Part shown: in pieces, positions 16,099-26,750 of the stretch
Layout of the letters: every line of letters begins with the position of its first letter
How positions within the stretch are numbered: position 1 is the stretch's first letter
Assembly (NCBI GenBank): GCA_020438395.1
Contig: JAGQUR010000018.1
Span: 42,186 to 106,185, forward strand
DNA: 64,000 bases
Source of the DNA: Solirubrobacterales bacterium
Lineage (GTDB): Bacteria > Actinomycetota > Thermoleophilia > Solirubrobacterales > 70-9
Direction of reading: 5' to 3'
Notes under the pieces: generated by a model
The model's database searches: none
What the model saw: only the letters and a program-made list of their open reading frames with translations
What the model was told of the DNA's origin: nothing
Program-made: the position numbers and the translations under genes

Positions 16099-18488
16099 TT
16101 AGGCTTCTCGCGCCAAGGCTTGGCAGCGATTCAGCACTTGGCGAAGTGGCTCAGTTATCCGGTTGGTTCGTCTCATCTCGGCGGCGAGTTCGCCAAGCGT
16201 CTTCTCGTCCACAGTGACTTCAAACCATTTCCTCCAGTAGTTCTTCCACTCACCTTGATGTGCTTCGCGGGCTTCGACTTTCTCGGCGAATCTCTCCCGT
16301 GCGTCGTTGTGACCCGGGAACTTGGGGAAGCGCTCCTTGATTACTTCCTCATCGATCAAGTCGAACACGTCGTATCCCGGCGAATCGACACCTACCGGCT
16401 CAATTGTTCGGGCAAGCCTGTTGGATTCGTGAACCAGTTTGGCGACCGTACCCGGCTCGCGTGCGCCTGCCTTGCGAGCCTCCTCCTCCGCAATCTTGGG
16501 ATTGGAAGTCACGGCCTCGACGTAGCTGCTGTTGATCCCGTCGAGCCAAACCGCGATCTTCGCGTTGCTGAATCGCAGTAGGGAAGTCTCAAGGACGGCT
16601 TTGGCTTTGGCGTGGCTGTATCCCTGCATTGGAATGACCAAGATTCCGGATTCGCGAAGCTCCGACGGAAAAGCGTTCTCCAACACCGCCCGATCCATTT
16701 CTCCTTCGACCCAAAGAACCACGCTAGTCAACGCCAGGAGCTCTCCACGATCAAGACCCAACTCTTCTGCCGCGACTCCCATTTCGGTCAGTTCCCCAGG
16801 GTCGATTGACCCAAAGTGCGTTGGGGAATTGCCTTCGCGCAGGAGGTACGTGTACTTGGTTTCTCCTCTTATCCCCATGAACGGCACGGAATGAGTCGCA
16901 ACCATGACCTGAATCCCGTTGGAGACGGTGCTGCCGAGCCAACTGGCCATCTCTCGCTGGAGTTTTGGATGGAGAAACCTCTCAGGTTCATCGATTAGAA
17001 GCAGGACTCCCCGAGTTAGCTCCGCGGCATCAGTCTCTGACGTTTCACCGTCACTGTCGAGAAACCAGAGTTCATTGCTCGCCCTAACCGTCAAGCCGCG
17101 ATCGGAGTTACGGACCATTGGGAGAGTGTCCTCAAGTGCTTCCCTGAGGTTGCGGACCCGCTGTGTCTCTTCAATATCGTCAAACCAGGTTCCAGACAAC
17201 CAGGATCTCAGGTGCTCATTCGTCACTGCCAGATCGGAGGCGACCAATTGAATCGCGTTGACGGCGTAAAGGATTGAAATGTTGACCCACAACCTGAACC
17301 CTTCAGCCATCCGATCTATCTGGATAGCTCCACGGTCAGAGCCAATTGTGCGGTCGGTGAAGAACTCCGGATCGACAGGCTCAACTTCGAACCTCAGTTT
17401 GCTCTCAGCCCATTTCTCGGGATGGTTGACCCGAATACGAATCCTGTAGCGGCGGGAAATGGACTCTGGGAGAACATCCGCGATCATTCTCTCCAACTTC
17501 CGGCACAAAGTCGGGACATCCTTCGAGAGGGCCCAATCATCTTGGCCGTTGCTCGTGACCCACGGGTCGGGTACCAAGTCTTCGATGGATTCCTCAAGTG
17601 GATCCTCGTTCTGAGTCATCAGGATGTCGGCCCACCGCAACTGGGCGACACAGTCGGCTACCGCAAGTTCCGTGCGCTCAAGAACCTCAGAATTCCCGCG
17701 CGGATACAGCGGCTTGGGGACCAGAGTCATGTTCGTTTGGCCTATGGGCGCCAACACGACGGGTCCCTGCAAGTGATCACGTTGGCCACTTGTGGAGAGG
17801 CTTATGAACGACTTCGCACGTAAATTGCCCCTTGCGGCCCATTCGGCACCTAGAACTCCGGAACGTTTGAGAGCTTCCGCTATCTGAGGTGGGGTTGCGA
17901 CGACCGGCGGCAGACAGAGCAGGAGATTCCAACCGCGAACCTCTACAAAGCCCGTATTGATTGCGGTTGGCTCGAACCCGACTAGGAATCTTCCAGTTTC
18001 CGCGGACTCAGTTTGAAGGAAGTCGATGACCTGTAGCCAAGATTCTTGATGGGGACCCGTGTACGCCGACCGGATTTGGTCTAGCCACTGTTCGGTCAGG
18101 TCCTCATTGGAAGAAAACTCGACGTCCTCGATGTCATGGGCTGTCAGTCCGCTTTCATTCGCCCACCATGTCTCGCGATGGCGACGAGCCTCTTTCCGGT
18201 AGGAGTACCGGCTTTGCGATGGGATTTCGTCCAGCAGATCTGAAATCCCGGTCTGAGGATCTCGTCGAACCGATCCGGTTCTACGTCGACGAAAACGATC
18301 CCATTCAGTCCATCCGAACCACTCAGCAGATCGTGAACGCAGTTGAGAAGTGTGCTCTTCCCACTATCGTTTCGGCCAAGTATTCCCGTGAAATCGTCAA
18401 CGGGAAGGTGCCCCGCTTCAATGGGCCTAGGACCGGTACCGGCGATGAGCCTGGTGCCTCCGTGGAGCGTGACGCCGACGACCTTCAT
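16099..18488 (-). pseudogene. OLD-like AAA ATPase / TOPRIM nuclease, frameshifted
   Basis: The start (ATG 18488) gives an AAA N-terminus with Walker A GRNDSGKST about 40 residues in. That frame stops at 18144. The adjacent frame is open from before 18240 to 16099: it encodes DLLDEIPSQSRYSYRKEA..., a second ATPase half with LLLIDEPERFLHP (Walker B) and VATHS, then the TOPRIM motif VVLWVEGEMD. Joining the two near 18240 needs a single -1 shift, consistent with one lost base. Restored length is about 795 residues, normal for class 1 OLD-family proteins, which act in anti-phage defence as ATP-regulated nucleases. No UvrD-like partner is adjacent, so it is not a Gabija pair. A sequencing error or programmed frameshift cannot be excluded. 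Confidence 0.8.
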
Positions 18489-18711
18489 GCACTCAAGTCT
18501 AGGAAGAAAGACCTACTACGTCTCCATTGCGAGCCGCAAAAGCCAAGCCACCTTCTCTGACACCATCGGGGAGTGCCCGGGAATTCGAGTCCCTTTTAGG
18601 AAAGCCCAGGCGTTAAGTCGCTCCGGTATCTCTTGAGCGGGAATGATCGTTCGAAGGATTGGACCGCCAGCTACGGTTCTGAGCTCGTGACGGGTTTAGG
18701 ATTTTGAGCCT

Positions 18712-19125
18712 ATGGATGATCGGGAGAAGCGCGATATGCGGAAGGGCTCGGAGTTGAGTGACAACGAGACTCTTGAGGGAGTCGCCGCTCTCCAACCTGG
18801 GATTTCAAGGTCGATTCAGCTTTCGGCCATGATCAACTGGTTGGGTTTCACCGTTAGCGACTTGGTTCAACTTGGCCGAGTTGATCAAAGTCAGATAGAA
18901 GCGTGGCTGCGGGCGTCCAGAGACACGGGACTACCGAGGCTCGTTGATGATGTTCGAGCTATTTCGATTCGGATGGTTGAAGACGGGAGCTTTGCCCCCA
19001 CGGAGATCGGGTCATGGTTTCGCGAACCTAATGCCTATCTTGCGAATCAGAGTCCCTTGCAAGTGATCGAGGACGGCAGATACGAAGACGTGCTGGTTGC
19101 ATCGCGCTTGGGACCATTCCCCTGA
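18712..19125 (+). CDS. Orphan Xre/MbcA/ParS-type antitoxin-like protein
   Basis: 137 residues. A helical middle (NWLGFTVSDLVQLGRVDQSQIEAWLRA) looks like a diverged HTH, and the C-terminus WFREPNAYLANQSPLQVIED followed by GRYEDVLVAS matches the toxin-binding domain (W/F-h-x-x-P-x3-L-x3-x-P-x2-h-h...G) of antitoxins paired with RES or Xre-linked toxins. No toxin gene follows: 19126-19345 contains only a 48-codon frame of doubtful value. A complete homologous pair exists at 48329-49203. It may be a solitary antitoxin or a transcription regulator. The start could also be an internal ATG. Confidence 0.65.
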   Translation: MDDREKRDMRKGSELSDNETLEGVAALQPGISRSIQLSAMINWLGFTVSDLVQLGRVDQSQIEAWLRASRDTGLPRLVDDVRAISIRMVEDGSFAPTEIGSWFREPNAYLANQSPLQVIEDGRYEDVLVASRLGPFP

Positions 19126-19345
19126 GAGACATGCCATCGGGCGAGGTTCAATGCGAGCTCGCTGATATTGCCTGCGGCATCGGCGTCCAGAACAGTGCCG
19201 CGAATGGTTTCGCCAAGAAGGCAGTTGCTTCAGTCAAGCTGAATAAGGCTGCGGGCAAGACCTACGGCGCAGCCTGACCTAGCGGTGACTCGGCGGGGCA
19301 GAAGACATTTTCTCTGCGCCGCAGAGTCATGCGTGAGCTGTGACG

Positions 19346-22171
19346 TCACCGATATCTCGAACTTCGAACTACGGTCCAAGTAAATCGAATCGCGGAACCA
19401 CGTCTTCCGGAACGCACCGCTCGAACCGCGAAATTGTGTCGACCGAATGAGAGTCTGCGGAGTTTGATCGGAGACTTGCATCGCGAGAAGACACGCCGGT
19501 CCAGGCGGCACTCAAAGGTGTCGCCTTTTCGGGACGAGGTGAAGCCGAAGACGGCGGTCCTGGAGGATGTGCGTAGTTTCGGCTTCTTCCCAAGCGACAC
19601 TTTCCCGGGAGCGACCTGGGTAGGTTCGAAGCGTGCTTGCACAGTGGAATCCGCGTCAAGCTCGATCGTGCATGTTGGGTCACTTCCGGAGCAGCCTCCC
19701 GTCCAGCGCTTGAATTCTGAACCTGCGTGGGCGTCCGTGTTCAGTACAACAACGGTTCCGGACTCGAAACTTGCCGAGCAGGAACCACCACACGCAATTC
19801 CGGCCGGATCGCTTGAAACCGATCCGGTCCCCGATCCCGTCTTCGACACCGTTACCGCGTATCGCTGAACTGGAACGGCGGAGAAGTTGGCGGTCACAGA
19901 CCGATCGGACTCCATTGACACTTGGCACAGTCCGCTGCCCGAACAGTTGCCGGCCCAGCCGTCAAACTGACTTCCTGGCGCAGCATCGGCGATGAGAGTG
20001 ACGGTATCCCCTGGTGCGAAATATCCGTCGCAGTCTGTACCGCAGTTGATCGAGTCCCCAACCGAGGTGACGACACCGGTACCGTTACCCGCCTTATTGA
20101 TAGCGAGGCGCGGATTGAGTTCGAACCGAGCTGTCATGGGAGCGTTCACCGACTCAATCTGAAATTCGCAGACAGGTTCGGTTGACGAGCCGCACGGTCC
20201 CGAGCTCCATTCAACAAATCGGCTGTCGGCGTTAGGGGAGGCAGTAAGGGCTACGTCAGAACCGAAATCCATCGTCGTGTCGCATTCTGTACCGCAGGAA
20301 ATGCCAGTGGGACTCGAAGTGATGGTGCCGGTCCCGGTCCCGGCGGTTGACACTGAGATTGGCCGTATCAGAACGAACCGGAATCCAACCGACTTCGCCT
20401 GATTCATGGTCAAGGTGCAACTCGTAGCTGTCCCGCTGCAGGCACCGGACCAACCGGCAAACCGGGACAAGGAGTCGCCTGAATCAGTGGGTACGACGGT
20501 AAGCGTCACGGATTCTCCGACCGCGAAATATCGAGTGCACGCGTCGCCGCAGTAACCGTCATCCGGGTTGATCTCAATTTCACCCGAACCGTTGCCACTC
20601 TTGGCAAGATCTAAAGGCCACTCAGTGGCGAGGAAATCAGCTTGAACGACCTTTGGACTGTCAACGGTTAAGAGGCAGCTGCTCTGCCCCGAACAGTCGC
20701 CTCCCCAAGAAAGGAACTCGCTATGAGCAGTGGGTTGAGCGTTCAGATTGACCTGGGTGCCGTCCGGGAAGTAGCTGAGACACATCGAGCCGCAGTCAAC
20801 CCCGGCCGGCTGAGACGAAACCGAGCCCGACCCGTCACCCTGCCGTTCAACAAGCACGCCGGGTCCACTCTCAATTAGTTCGGGAAGCCAATGATCGTCG
20901 TCAACCCTCCAGCCAGCGACGTCTGCTCCGACCGGGCCTAAAGCCATTCTCGGATCCCCGGCGAAATCTCCGGCAGCAGAGATGCGGCGGGGAACTCCGA
21001 ACTGGCCCGGGGAAACCTCATCGACCGACCAGACTTCCTGTTGGGTGCCGGAAGTAACCACCCGCTCAAAGATGATTCGGAACACGCCGTCATCGCCAAC
21101 CCCTAGGACGGGCAGCAGCCCGCTGGACGTAATTGGTGTTGGGGATTGGAAAACGCCCCCGGCCGGGCGATAGGCACCAAAGATAGATCCGTTCTGCGTC
21201 TTCCAAACCGCCTGAAAGTTTCCATCTGCGTCAGCGGAAACGATTGGTGCTTGGCCACTTGATGCTGAGAGCAAGACCGGACTTCCAAACGAACCAGTCG
21301 AGTCCCCGAAGACAGCCTTGGGAACCGACTGGCGATACACAATCACGGTCACTCCGTCAGGAGATGCCGCGATTTCAGGATCAAATGACTCAGCGGTACC
21401 ATCGGAGATCTGGACCGGAGATGAGAAGGATCCTTCGGCCGGGCGAGTAGCGGCCTCAATGGTGTAGCGGGGCGATACGAACCTGTAGTCACGTTGCCAC
21501 ACCACGGTCGCGGTGCCACTTGAGTCCACCGCGAGCTGCGGAAGGTACGCCTCCCGGTTGGCTGGAGAAAGGAACTTGGCGGCTCCGAAGCTGCCATCTG
21601 ACGGTTTGACACGAGACTGGATTCTGAGGCTATCGCCGTCAGAGCCGGTCCACACAACAATGGTCTCACCGGCGGGGCTAATCGTAACCTGGGGATCCTG
21701 GGACTCCCCGTCGATCAGGACGGTGGGAGAGCCGAAGGTCGTCGATGAATTCGGTCGGTGAAGTTCAAGGAGGTCATCAGTTCCGCCACCGTAGTTGAGA
21801 GTGTTGAACACGATCGATGCCTCCCCGTTGTCACCGATCGCGATCTTTGGTTCACCCAGCGAATGGTCAAATGCCGTTTCGGTGTAGAGGGTCTGAGGGG
21901 CACCGAACTCGCCGTCCGGAGGTCTTGTTGCCACGAACAGCTGGGAAAAAGTGACCCAGGCAGCCACAGCGCTGCCATCAGATCCGACAGCAACGGCAGG
22001 TGAGCTGGACTGAACTCCACCATGAGGTTGAGCTACTGAAGGCGGTGCCCAGGAGCGTTCCACAGAAGTAAAGTCCGCTCTACTCAAGCAAGGAAAAAGC
22101 AGCGCAAGAGCGAGCAGCGTCAGTACTGATGCTGCCGCAACCTCTCGATTCTTCGCGATCCGTGCGTTCAC
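19346..22171 (-). CDS. Secreted repeat protein with InlB-type B-repeat modules
   Basis: 941 residues from GTG 22171, preceded by GGAGG at good spacing; upstream codons to 22201 are dismissed. A signal peptide (basic start, then ASVLTLLALALLFPCLSRA) is followed by about 400 residues of propeller-like repeats of the form 'SPDGxxVVVW...F.SP..I'. Next come five cysteine-containing modules of about 75 residues (GxGSVSSxPAGxxCG..C...F..G..V.L.A.P...S.F..W.G.C.G...C), as in divergent InlB B-repeats, and a C-terminal TFECRLDRRVFSRCKSP module also found in the SGNH protein at 54574. Probably exported and cell-surface or extracellular; function unknown. An unusual cargo gene among defence genes. Confidence 0.85.
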   Translation of the reverse strand: MNARIAKNREVAAASVLTLLALALLFPCLSRADFTSVERSWAPPSVAQPHGGVQSSSPAVAVGSDGSAVAAWVTFSQLFVATRPPDGEFGAPQTLYTETAFDHSLGEPKIAIGDNGEASIVFNTLNYGGGTDDLLELHRPNSSTTFGSPTVLIDGESQDPQVTISPAGETIVVWTGSDGDSLRIQSRVKPSDGSFGAAKFLSPANREAYLPQLAVDSSGTATVVWQRDYRFVSPRYTIEAATRPAEGSFSSPVQISDGTAESFDPEIAASPDGVTVIVYRQSVPKAVFGDSTGSFGSPVLLSASSGQAPIVSADADGNFQAVWKTQNGSIFGAYRPAGGVFQSPTPITSSGLLPVLGVGDDGVFRIIFERVVTSGTQQEVWSVDEVSPGQFGVPRRISAAGDFAGDPRMALGPVGADVAGWRVDDDHWLPELIESGPGVLVERQGDGSGSVSSQPAGVDCGSMCLSYFPDGTQVNLNAQPTAHSEFLSWGGDCSGQSSCLLTVDSPKVVQADFLATEWPLDLAKSGNGSGEIEINPDDGYCGDACTRYFAVGESVTLTVVPTDSGDSLSRFAGWSGACSGTATSCTLTMNQAKSVGFRFVLIRPISVSTAGTGTGTITSSPTGISCGTECDTTMDFGSDVALTASPNADSRFVEWSSGPCGSSTEPVCEFQIESVNAPMTARFELNPRLAINKAGNGTGVVTSVGDSINCGTDCDGYFAPGDTVTLIADAAPGSQFDGWAGNCSGSGLCQVSMESDRSVTANFSAVPVQRYAVTVSKTGSGTGSVSSDPAGIACGGSCSASFESGTVVVLNTDAHAGSEFKRWTGGCSGSDPTCTIELDADSTVQARFEPTQVAPGKVSLGKKPKLRTSSRTAVFGFTSSRKGDTFECRLDRRVFSRCKSPIKLRRLSFGRHNFAVRAVRSGRRGSAIRFTWTVVRSSRYR

Positions 22172-22484
22172 CTTGTCCTCCCTTGCCCACAGACGCAACA
22201 AAGGTTACTCGACCAAACTGAACCGGAACAGGAAAGAACATCGCGTCCCCGAATTTCGCCCGGCAGCGACCCGCGGCCACGCCGCGATTAATAGGTCGGA
22301 CTCCGATTAACGCGGCGAACTGATCGACTCTCTCTCCGTAGCAAAGGGGGGCTTGCTATGGGCGCGGGTGCCTACCAGGTAACACCAACTACCCGGAAGT
22401 ATCCGGCCCCCGATATTCGGCCCATTTTGTCAGACCCCTATCAATTGGGCCGTCTTCACGAAAGCCGCTGTCGGTCTCTGGTTC
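22172..22484. other. Intergenic region, divergent promoters, one dyad
   Basis: 313 bp between two divergent genes. No gene is seen. It holds an inverted repeat with one bulge: GCCGCGATTAAT (22281-22292) against ATTAACGCGGC (22306-22316). This may be an operator for either gene. Confidence 0.35.
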
Positions 22485-25400
22485 TTGGCCGAGAGTGAAG
22501 TTGCTGTCCACCAAGACTGGTACTTGTTGCCCATGGCGACAGCACCATGGGCGGACGATACTCAAGTACCCCGATTCTGGTTACCAGTGGGGGAAAACGT
22601 TGAGATGGCGGATAACGGGTTCTTCCCAGACCCATATGGAGAATGGTCGGTCTATTACTCCGGTTCAGCCAAAGAACTCGAGCAACTAGGCAGCATCAGC
22701 TGCGCCGTCTTACTCGGTGAGCCTGGAACCGGCAAATCTACTGCACTTAGAGCCGATTACAAGCGAGTCAAGGCTACCGGTGCGAAGGCGCAATTCGTCC
22801 ATCTTGGCGAGACACAAGACGAATCATCCCTGCGCGCCCGGCTCTTCGAGTCGGACACGTTCAAGAGTTGGGGTGGAGGAGACGACCACCTCCATCTTTT
22901 TCTCGATTCACTCGACGAAGCGCGGCTACGAGTTGAAACGGTCGCCACCATGCTCATGAGTGGCCTTGAGAAGGCCGACTTTGGGCGCCTGTCGCTGAGG
23001 GTCGCATGCAGAATCTCCGAGCGCCACGTCCCACTCGAAGCATTCCTCAGGGCAGCATTCGGTGAAGAGAATTTTCGGGTGCTTTCGCTAGCCCCTCTCC
23101 GGAGGTTGGACGTGGAGTACCTGGCGGAACGCTGCGGGGTCGACCAGTCCGAGTTCGTATCTAGCTGCGTCAAGCACAGTCTCCAGCCGTTGGCAATCGT
23201 TCCGTTGACCTTGGGGATGCTGCTCAAGTCGACGAAAGCAAGCGGCGAGATTCCGCGTGACCGAACACAGGCATACGAACAGGGCCTACGCCTGCTTTGT
23301 TCTGAATCCAATCCAGATCGGGAGACGGGTACTACTGCTGGAGGCAACCTGTCGGAAGGAGAGCGGTTCAGCGTTGCGGTCCGAATCGCCGCAGCATTGA
23401 AGCTATCCGGCCGAAGCTCAATTACGACCAAGCCCGGCTTGGTCAACGCTGACTCGGTGGCGATGTCCGACCTCGCGGGAGGTTCGGAGCAAAACTATGC
23501 AGTTTCGGGGGAAGCTACCTTTCAAGTTGATGAAGCCGCAATCCGCGAAACCCTTGGATCCTCGCTATTTACGGTGGACTCAGAGGGAAGAAGCAGCGTT
23601 TCGCACGCCTACTTCGGAGACTTCCTTGCCGCAAGGTGGTTGAGTAGCTCGGGACTGGGCCTCGACCAGGTGCTCGATCTCCTGACGGTCTCGGACGCAG
23701 ACGACTCGGATCCCTCGGTCGTTCCCCAGCTTCTGGAAGTAGCTTCGTGGCTCAGTGGATTGTGGCCTCCGTTCCTTCGCTACGTCGCCGCTCACCATCC
23801 ACTTGTCGCTTTGCGGGGGAACCTGGACGGAGCTTCCGACTTGATGCGGGAACAGCTTGTATTCGCGCTAGTTCAGGCAGCTGGTGAGGACTACATCGAC
23901 CTCTACGACAGGCAGCTCCGAGCCGAGATGGAGGGACTCGAATATTCGGGTCTCGCGGCCCAACTCAGGCTAATTCTCCAAGACGAAACGCGGACGCAGA
24001 AAGCCAAGGAATGTGCCTGCGAGGTCGCGCGCGCCTGCAAGACGGAAGCTATCGAAGACGAACTCCTCAATCTGTCCCTGAATTCTGATGTGCCCGTGCC
24101 TCTGCGAGTTCAAGCAGTCCGGGCGCTTGAGGAGTTCGGCGGTGACAAGACTTTCAAGCGGCTGTTACCCATGGTCATCGAAAGTCAGCCTCTTGATACT
24201 GACGATGAGTTGAAGGGGACTGTCTTCAGAAGGGTTTGGCCCGGACTCATGTCTTGCGGTCAGGCGCTTAGGGCTCTCAATGAACCCAAGAATCGAAACC
24301 TGTTGGGGGCTTACAAGAGCTTCGTCTGGGGGGACTTCGTGAAGGGACTAGAGGATCGCGACCTTCCTGCCGCGCTGCGATGGGCAAGCGAACTTCCGTC
24401 GGCGCATGACCCCATGGACTCACTCGACGAGGTTCGAGAAGAGCTTCTGCTTAAGAGCTGGCCCATGGTGGGAAACAACGAGGCAATTACCAAAGGCTTC
24501 GCCAGGGTCGTGGTCACGCTCCTGAAAGGCCACGAGGATCTGCTCGACAACACGCGGCGCACCAAGCACCCTGAGGCGTTCACCGATGCGGACAAGAGGC
24601 GTGCGCTTATTCGCCAACTTGTGCCGGCCATCACCGAGCAGGAACTCGAGCCAGTCGTCGTGGCATTTATGTGTCATCCACCACTCGTGTGCGACGTTGA
24701 CTTCGATTGGTTGGTCGAGCGACTCAAATCAACCATCGGCAAGAAGAACGAACCTGGGTGGGCGAATCTGGTGGCTCTGGTCGGAAGAGGTACTGAGGAT
24801 CTGATGGTGCTTGAGCTCTGCGATCAATCGCCTGAACTAAAGACGATCGCTGGCGGAAGGTTTGCGGCCGTAGCAATCGACTCTGAGGAAGCGGAATCTG
24901 CCAGGAAAGTCTTGGAGATTTCAAAGGAACGCCAGCAACAAGACGAAAAGGAAAACTCTCTTCGGGACGAGATGTTGTGTGCCGCCAAGTCGGCGATTGC
25001 GGCGATGTCCAAGTCCAAACCGGAAGATTTTTGGCATGCCCTCTACCACCTTGAGCACATTCCGCCCCAGTCCCCCCGAACCTACGCAGATTCGGATCTG
25101 ACGGAATTTCCCGGTTGGTCGCTGCTGACCGCAGACGAACAGACGAAGCTAGGTGAATTTGCTCCGCGATACCTGAAACTGATCAATGTCCCGCCGAAAG
25201 AGTGGGTGCCCACCCGGCAGATCCGTTGGGATGTCTGGGCCGGTTACAGGGCGCTGCGCCTAGCCCACGACTGTGTTCCGGATCAGCTGGCGAAATTGCC
25301 GAAGAAATACTGGGTTAGGTGGCTTCCGATCGTTCTCGACTGGCCGAGAGAAGGTGAGAGTGAATCCGACTTCAACACGTGGCTGCTGGGGGAACTGGCA

Positions 25401-26750
25401 ATGAGATGCCCGGCCGAGTTGGCCGAAGGCATCGACGCGCAGATTCTCCGCGACCGCGACCAAGGCTTCGTAAACGACGCTCGACTGGAGGCTGCTTGGT
25501 GCGAAGCAGTTGAAGAAAGAGTTCTTCGTCGAGCAAAAGACCGACGAATCAGCACTGAGAAGCGACGTGCTCTCGTCGAGGTTCTTGTGCGGCGTAAATC
25601 CGAAGCTGGCCTCGGCTACGCCTATCGACTCGTCGTTCCTGATGCGGTCAGAAGTGGTGGTGCGCGTCGAAAACTCGCCACTATGACGGCAGTCGTCTTG
25701 GCCGTCAACGACAGTGCCAAGGCTTGGCCGCGGGTCCACGAGTTGATGGGTCGCTTTCCAAGACTTGCAAAGGACATCATCCGAGAATTCTCAGTTCACC
25801 GCGAATCTATCTGGATCTCGAAACTCGACGCAAGCCAAGCCGGAGAGCTATTCGAGACAGCGGAGAAACACTTCCCCATAGCCGAAGATCCTAGCCTTGA
25901 TGATCAACGAGGTAACTACCCAGTCAGGGCTCAGATTGCTGACTGGCGAAACAACATTGTTCGGATACTTCAGGCCATGGCATCAGCCGACTCGGTTCGG
26001 GTCCTCTCTGAGATCTCCGCGAGGCGACCCAGGATGCTGGGATTCAAGAAGACGCTACGGGAAGCACAGCAAGCGTTACTCGCCCAATCGTGGCTCCCAC
26101 CGTCCCCAGCGGGAATAGTTCAGATGAGCGGGGATCAAGCCCGACGGTGGGTTCGCTCGGACAGCGATCTTCGTGATGTCGTGGTGGCATCTCTCGACCG
26201 GGCTCAGGCAGCGCTCCAGGGAGTGCACCCGAGGGTTGGTTCACTCTGGAATACCGACCCTGTGACACCCAAGCCCGAAAACCACTTGTCGGATTGGCTT
26301 CGCGACTTTCTTCGCGAAGACCTCAAGGGCAAGGGGGTATTGGTCGACCGAGAGACCGAAGTCAGGTCAGGACCGAAGAACAAGATGGGCGAGGCGGTAG
26401 ATATCCAGGTGAACGCTGTTGCTGGAGACCGAGTGGAGGGAGCCCCGATCGTTTCGCTGATGATCGAGGTAAAAGGTTGTTGGCACAGGAACGTTCTCAC
26501 CGAAATCGAGACGAAGCTCGCTGACCGGTATCTCGATCCGAAACGGCGATACGGGCTCTACGTCGTGGGTTGCTTCGCTTCCGAGCAATGGGATCCGTCT
26601 GACTATAGGAAGAAGGCGTGCTCCCGGTTTGACCGCGCCGAACTGTCCAAGAAGCTAGACGTGGAGCCGGCCAGGATCAACCATGAGAAGGAAGTGCGGA
26701 TTACCCCGCTAGTACTTGATTGCTCTTTGGCGAAGCCGCCACTCGCTTAG
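22485..26750 (+). CDS. STAND-like NTPase with C-terminal PD-(D/E)xK-like domain
   Basis: Up to 1421 residues (TTG 22485; ATG 22533 possible). A P-loop at 78-86 (GEPGTGKST) and a Walker B LHLFLDSLDEAR at about 136-147 with the DxxDE arrangement place it near NACHT/STAND NTPases. A winged-helix-like part with RTQAYEQGLRLLC follows, then a very long helical region suggestive of HEAT/TPR-like sensor repeats. The last 150 residues contain GEAVDIQV (Asp about 1306) and LMIEVKG (Glu-x-Lys about 1327), a plausible restriction-endonuclease-fold active site. By analogy with Avs-type sensors it may recognise an invader component and trigger nuclease activity; in described Avs proteins the nuclease is usually N-terminal, so the order here is noteworthy. 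Single-gene unit. Confidence 0.7.
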   Translation: MAESEVAVHQDWYLLPMATAPWADDTQVPRFWLPVGENVEMADNGFFPDPYGEWSVYYSGSAKELEQLGSISCAVLLGEPGTGKSTALRADYKRVKATGAKAQFVHLGETQDESSLRARLFESDTFKSWGGGDDHLHLFLDSLDEARLRVETVATMLMSGLEKADFGRLSLRVACRISERHVPLEAFLRAAFGEENFRVLSLAPLRRLDVEYLAERCGVDQSEFVSSCVKHSLQPLAIVPLTLGMLLKSTKASGEIPRDRTQAYEQGLRLLCSESNPDRETGTTAGGNLSEGERFSVAVRIAAALKLSGRSSITTKPGLVNADSVAMSDLAGGSEQNYAVSGEATFQVDEAAIRETLGSSLFTVDSEGRSSVSHAYFGDFLAARWLSSSGLGLDQVLDLLTVSDADDSDPSVVPQLLEVASWLSGLWPPFLRYVAAHHPLVALRGNLDGASDLMREQLVFALVQAAGEDYIDLYDRQLRAEMEGLEYSGLAAQLRLILQDETRTQKAKECACEVARACKTEAIEDELLNLSLNSDVPVPLRVQAVRALEEFGGDKTFKRLLPMVIESQPLDTDDELKGTVFRRVWPGLMSCGQALRALNEPKNRNLLGAYKSFVWGDFVKGLEDRDLPAALRWASELPSAHDPMDSLDEVREELLLKSWPMVGNNEAITKGFARVVVTLLKGHEDLLDNTRRTKHPEAFTDADKRRALIRQLVPAITEQELEPVVVAFMCHPPLVCDVDFDWLVERLKSTIGKKNEPGWANLVALVGRGTEDLMVLELCDQSPELKTIAGGRFAAVAIDSEEAESARKVLEISKERQQQDEKENSLRDEMLCAAKSAIAAMSKSKPEDFWHALYHLEHIPPQSPRTYADSDLTEFPGWSLLTADEQTKLGEFAPRYLKLINVPPKEWVPTRQIRWDVWAGYRALRLAHDCVPDQLAKLPKKYWVRWLPIVLDWPREGESESDFNTWLLGELAMRCPAELAEGIDAQILRDRDQGFVNDARLEAAWCEAVEERVLRRAKDRRISTEKRRALVEVLVRRKSEAGLGYAYRLVVPDAVRSGGARRKLATMTAVVLAVNDSAKAWPRVHELMGRFPRLAKDIIREFSVHRESIWISKLDASQAGELFETAEKHFPIAEDPSLDDQRGNYPVRAQIADWRNNIVRILQAMASADSVRVLSEISARRPRMLGFKKTLREAQQALLAQSWLPPSPAGIVQMSGDQARRWVRSDSDLRDVVVASLDRAQAALQGVHPRVGSLWNTDPVTPKPENHLSDWLRDFLREDLKGKGVLVDRETEVRSGPKNKMGEAVDIQVNAVAGDRVEGAPIVSLMIEVKGCWHRNVLTEIETKLADRYLDPKRRYGLYVVGCFASEQWDPSDYRKKACSRFDRAELSKKLDVEPARINHEKEVRITPLVLDCSLAKPPLA

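Noticed and set aside
16099-18488. Gabija (GajA) assignment
   Set aside because: ATPase plus TOPRIM fits, but no UvrD-like GajB gene is adjacent; left as OLD-like.
19131-19277. 48-codon plus-strand frame after the orphan antitoxin
   Set aside because: Too short, no recognised features and no RES toxin similarity; cannot be supported as a toxin gene.
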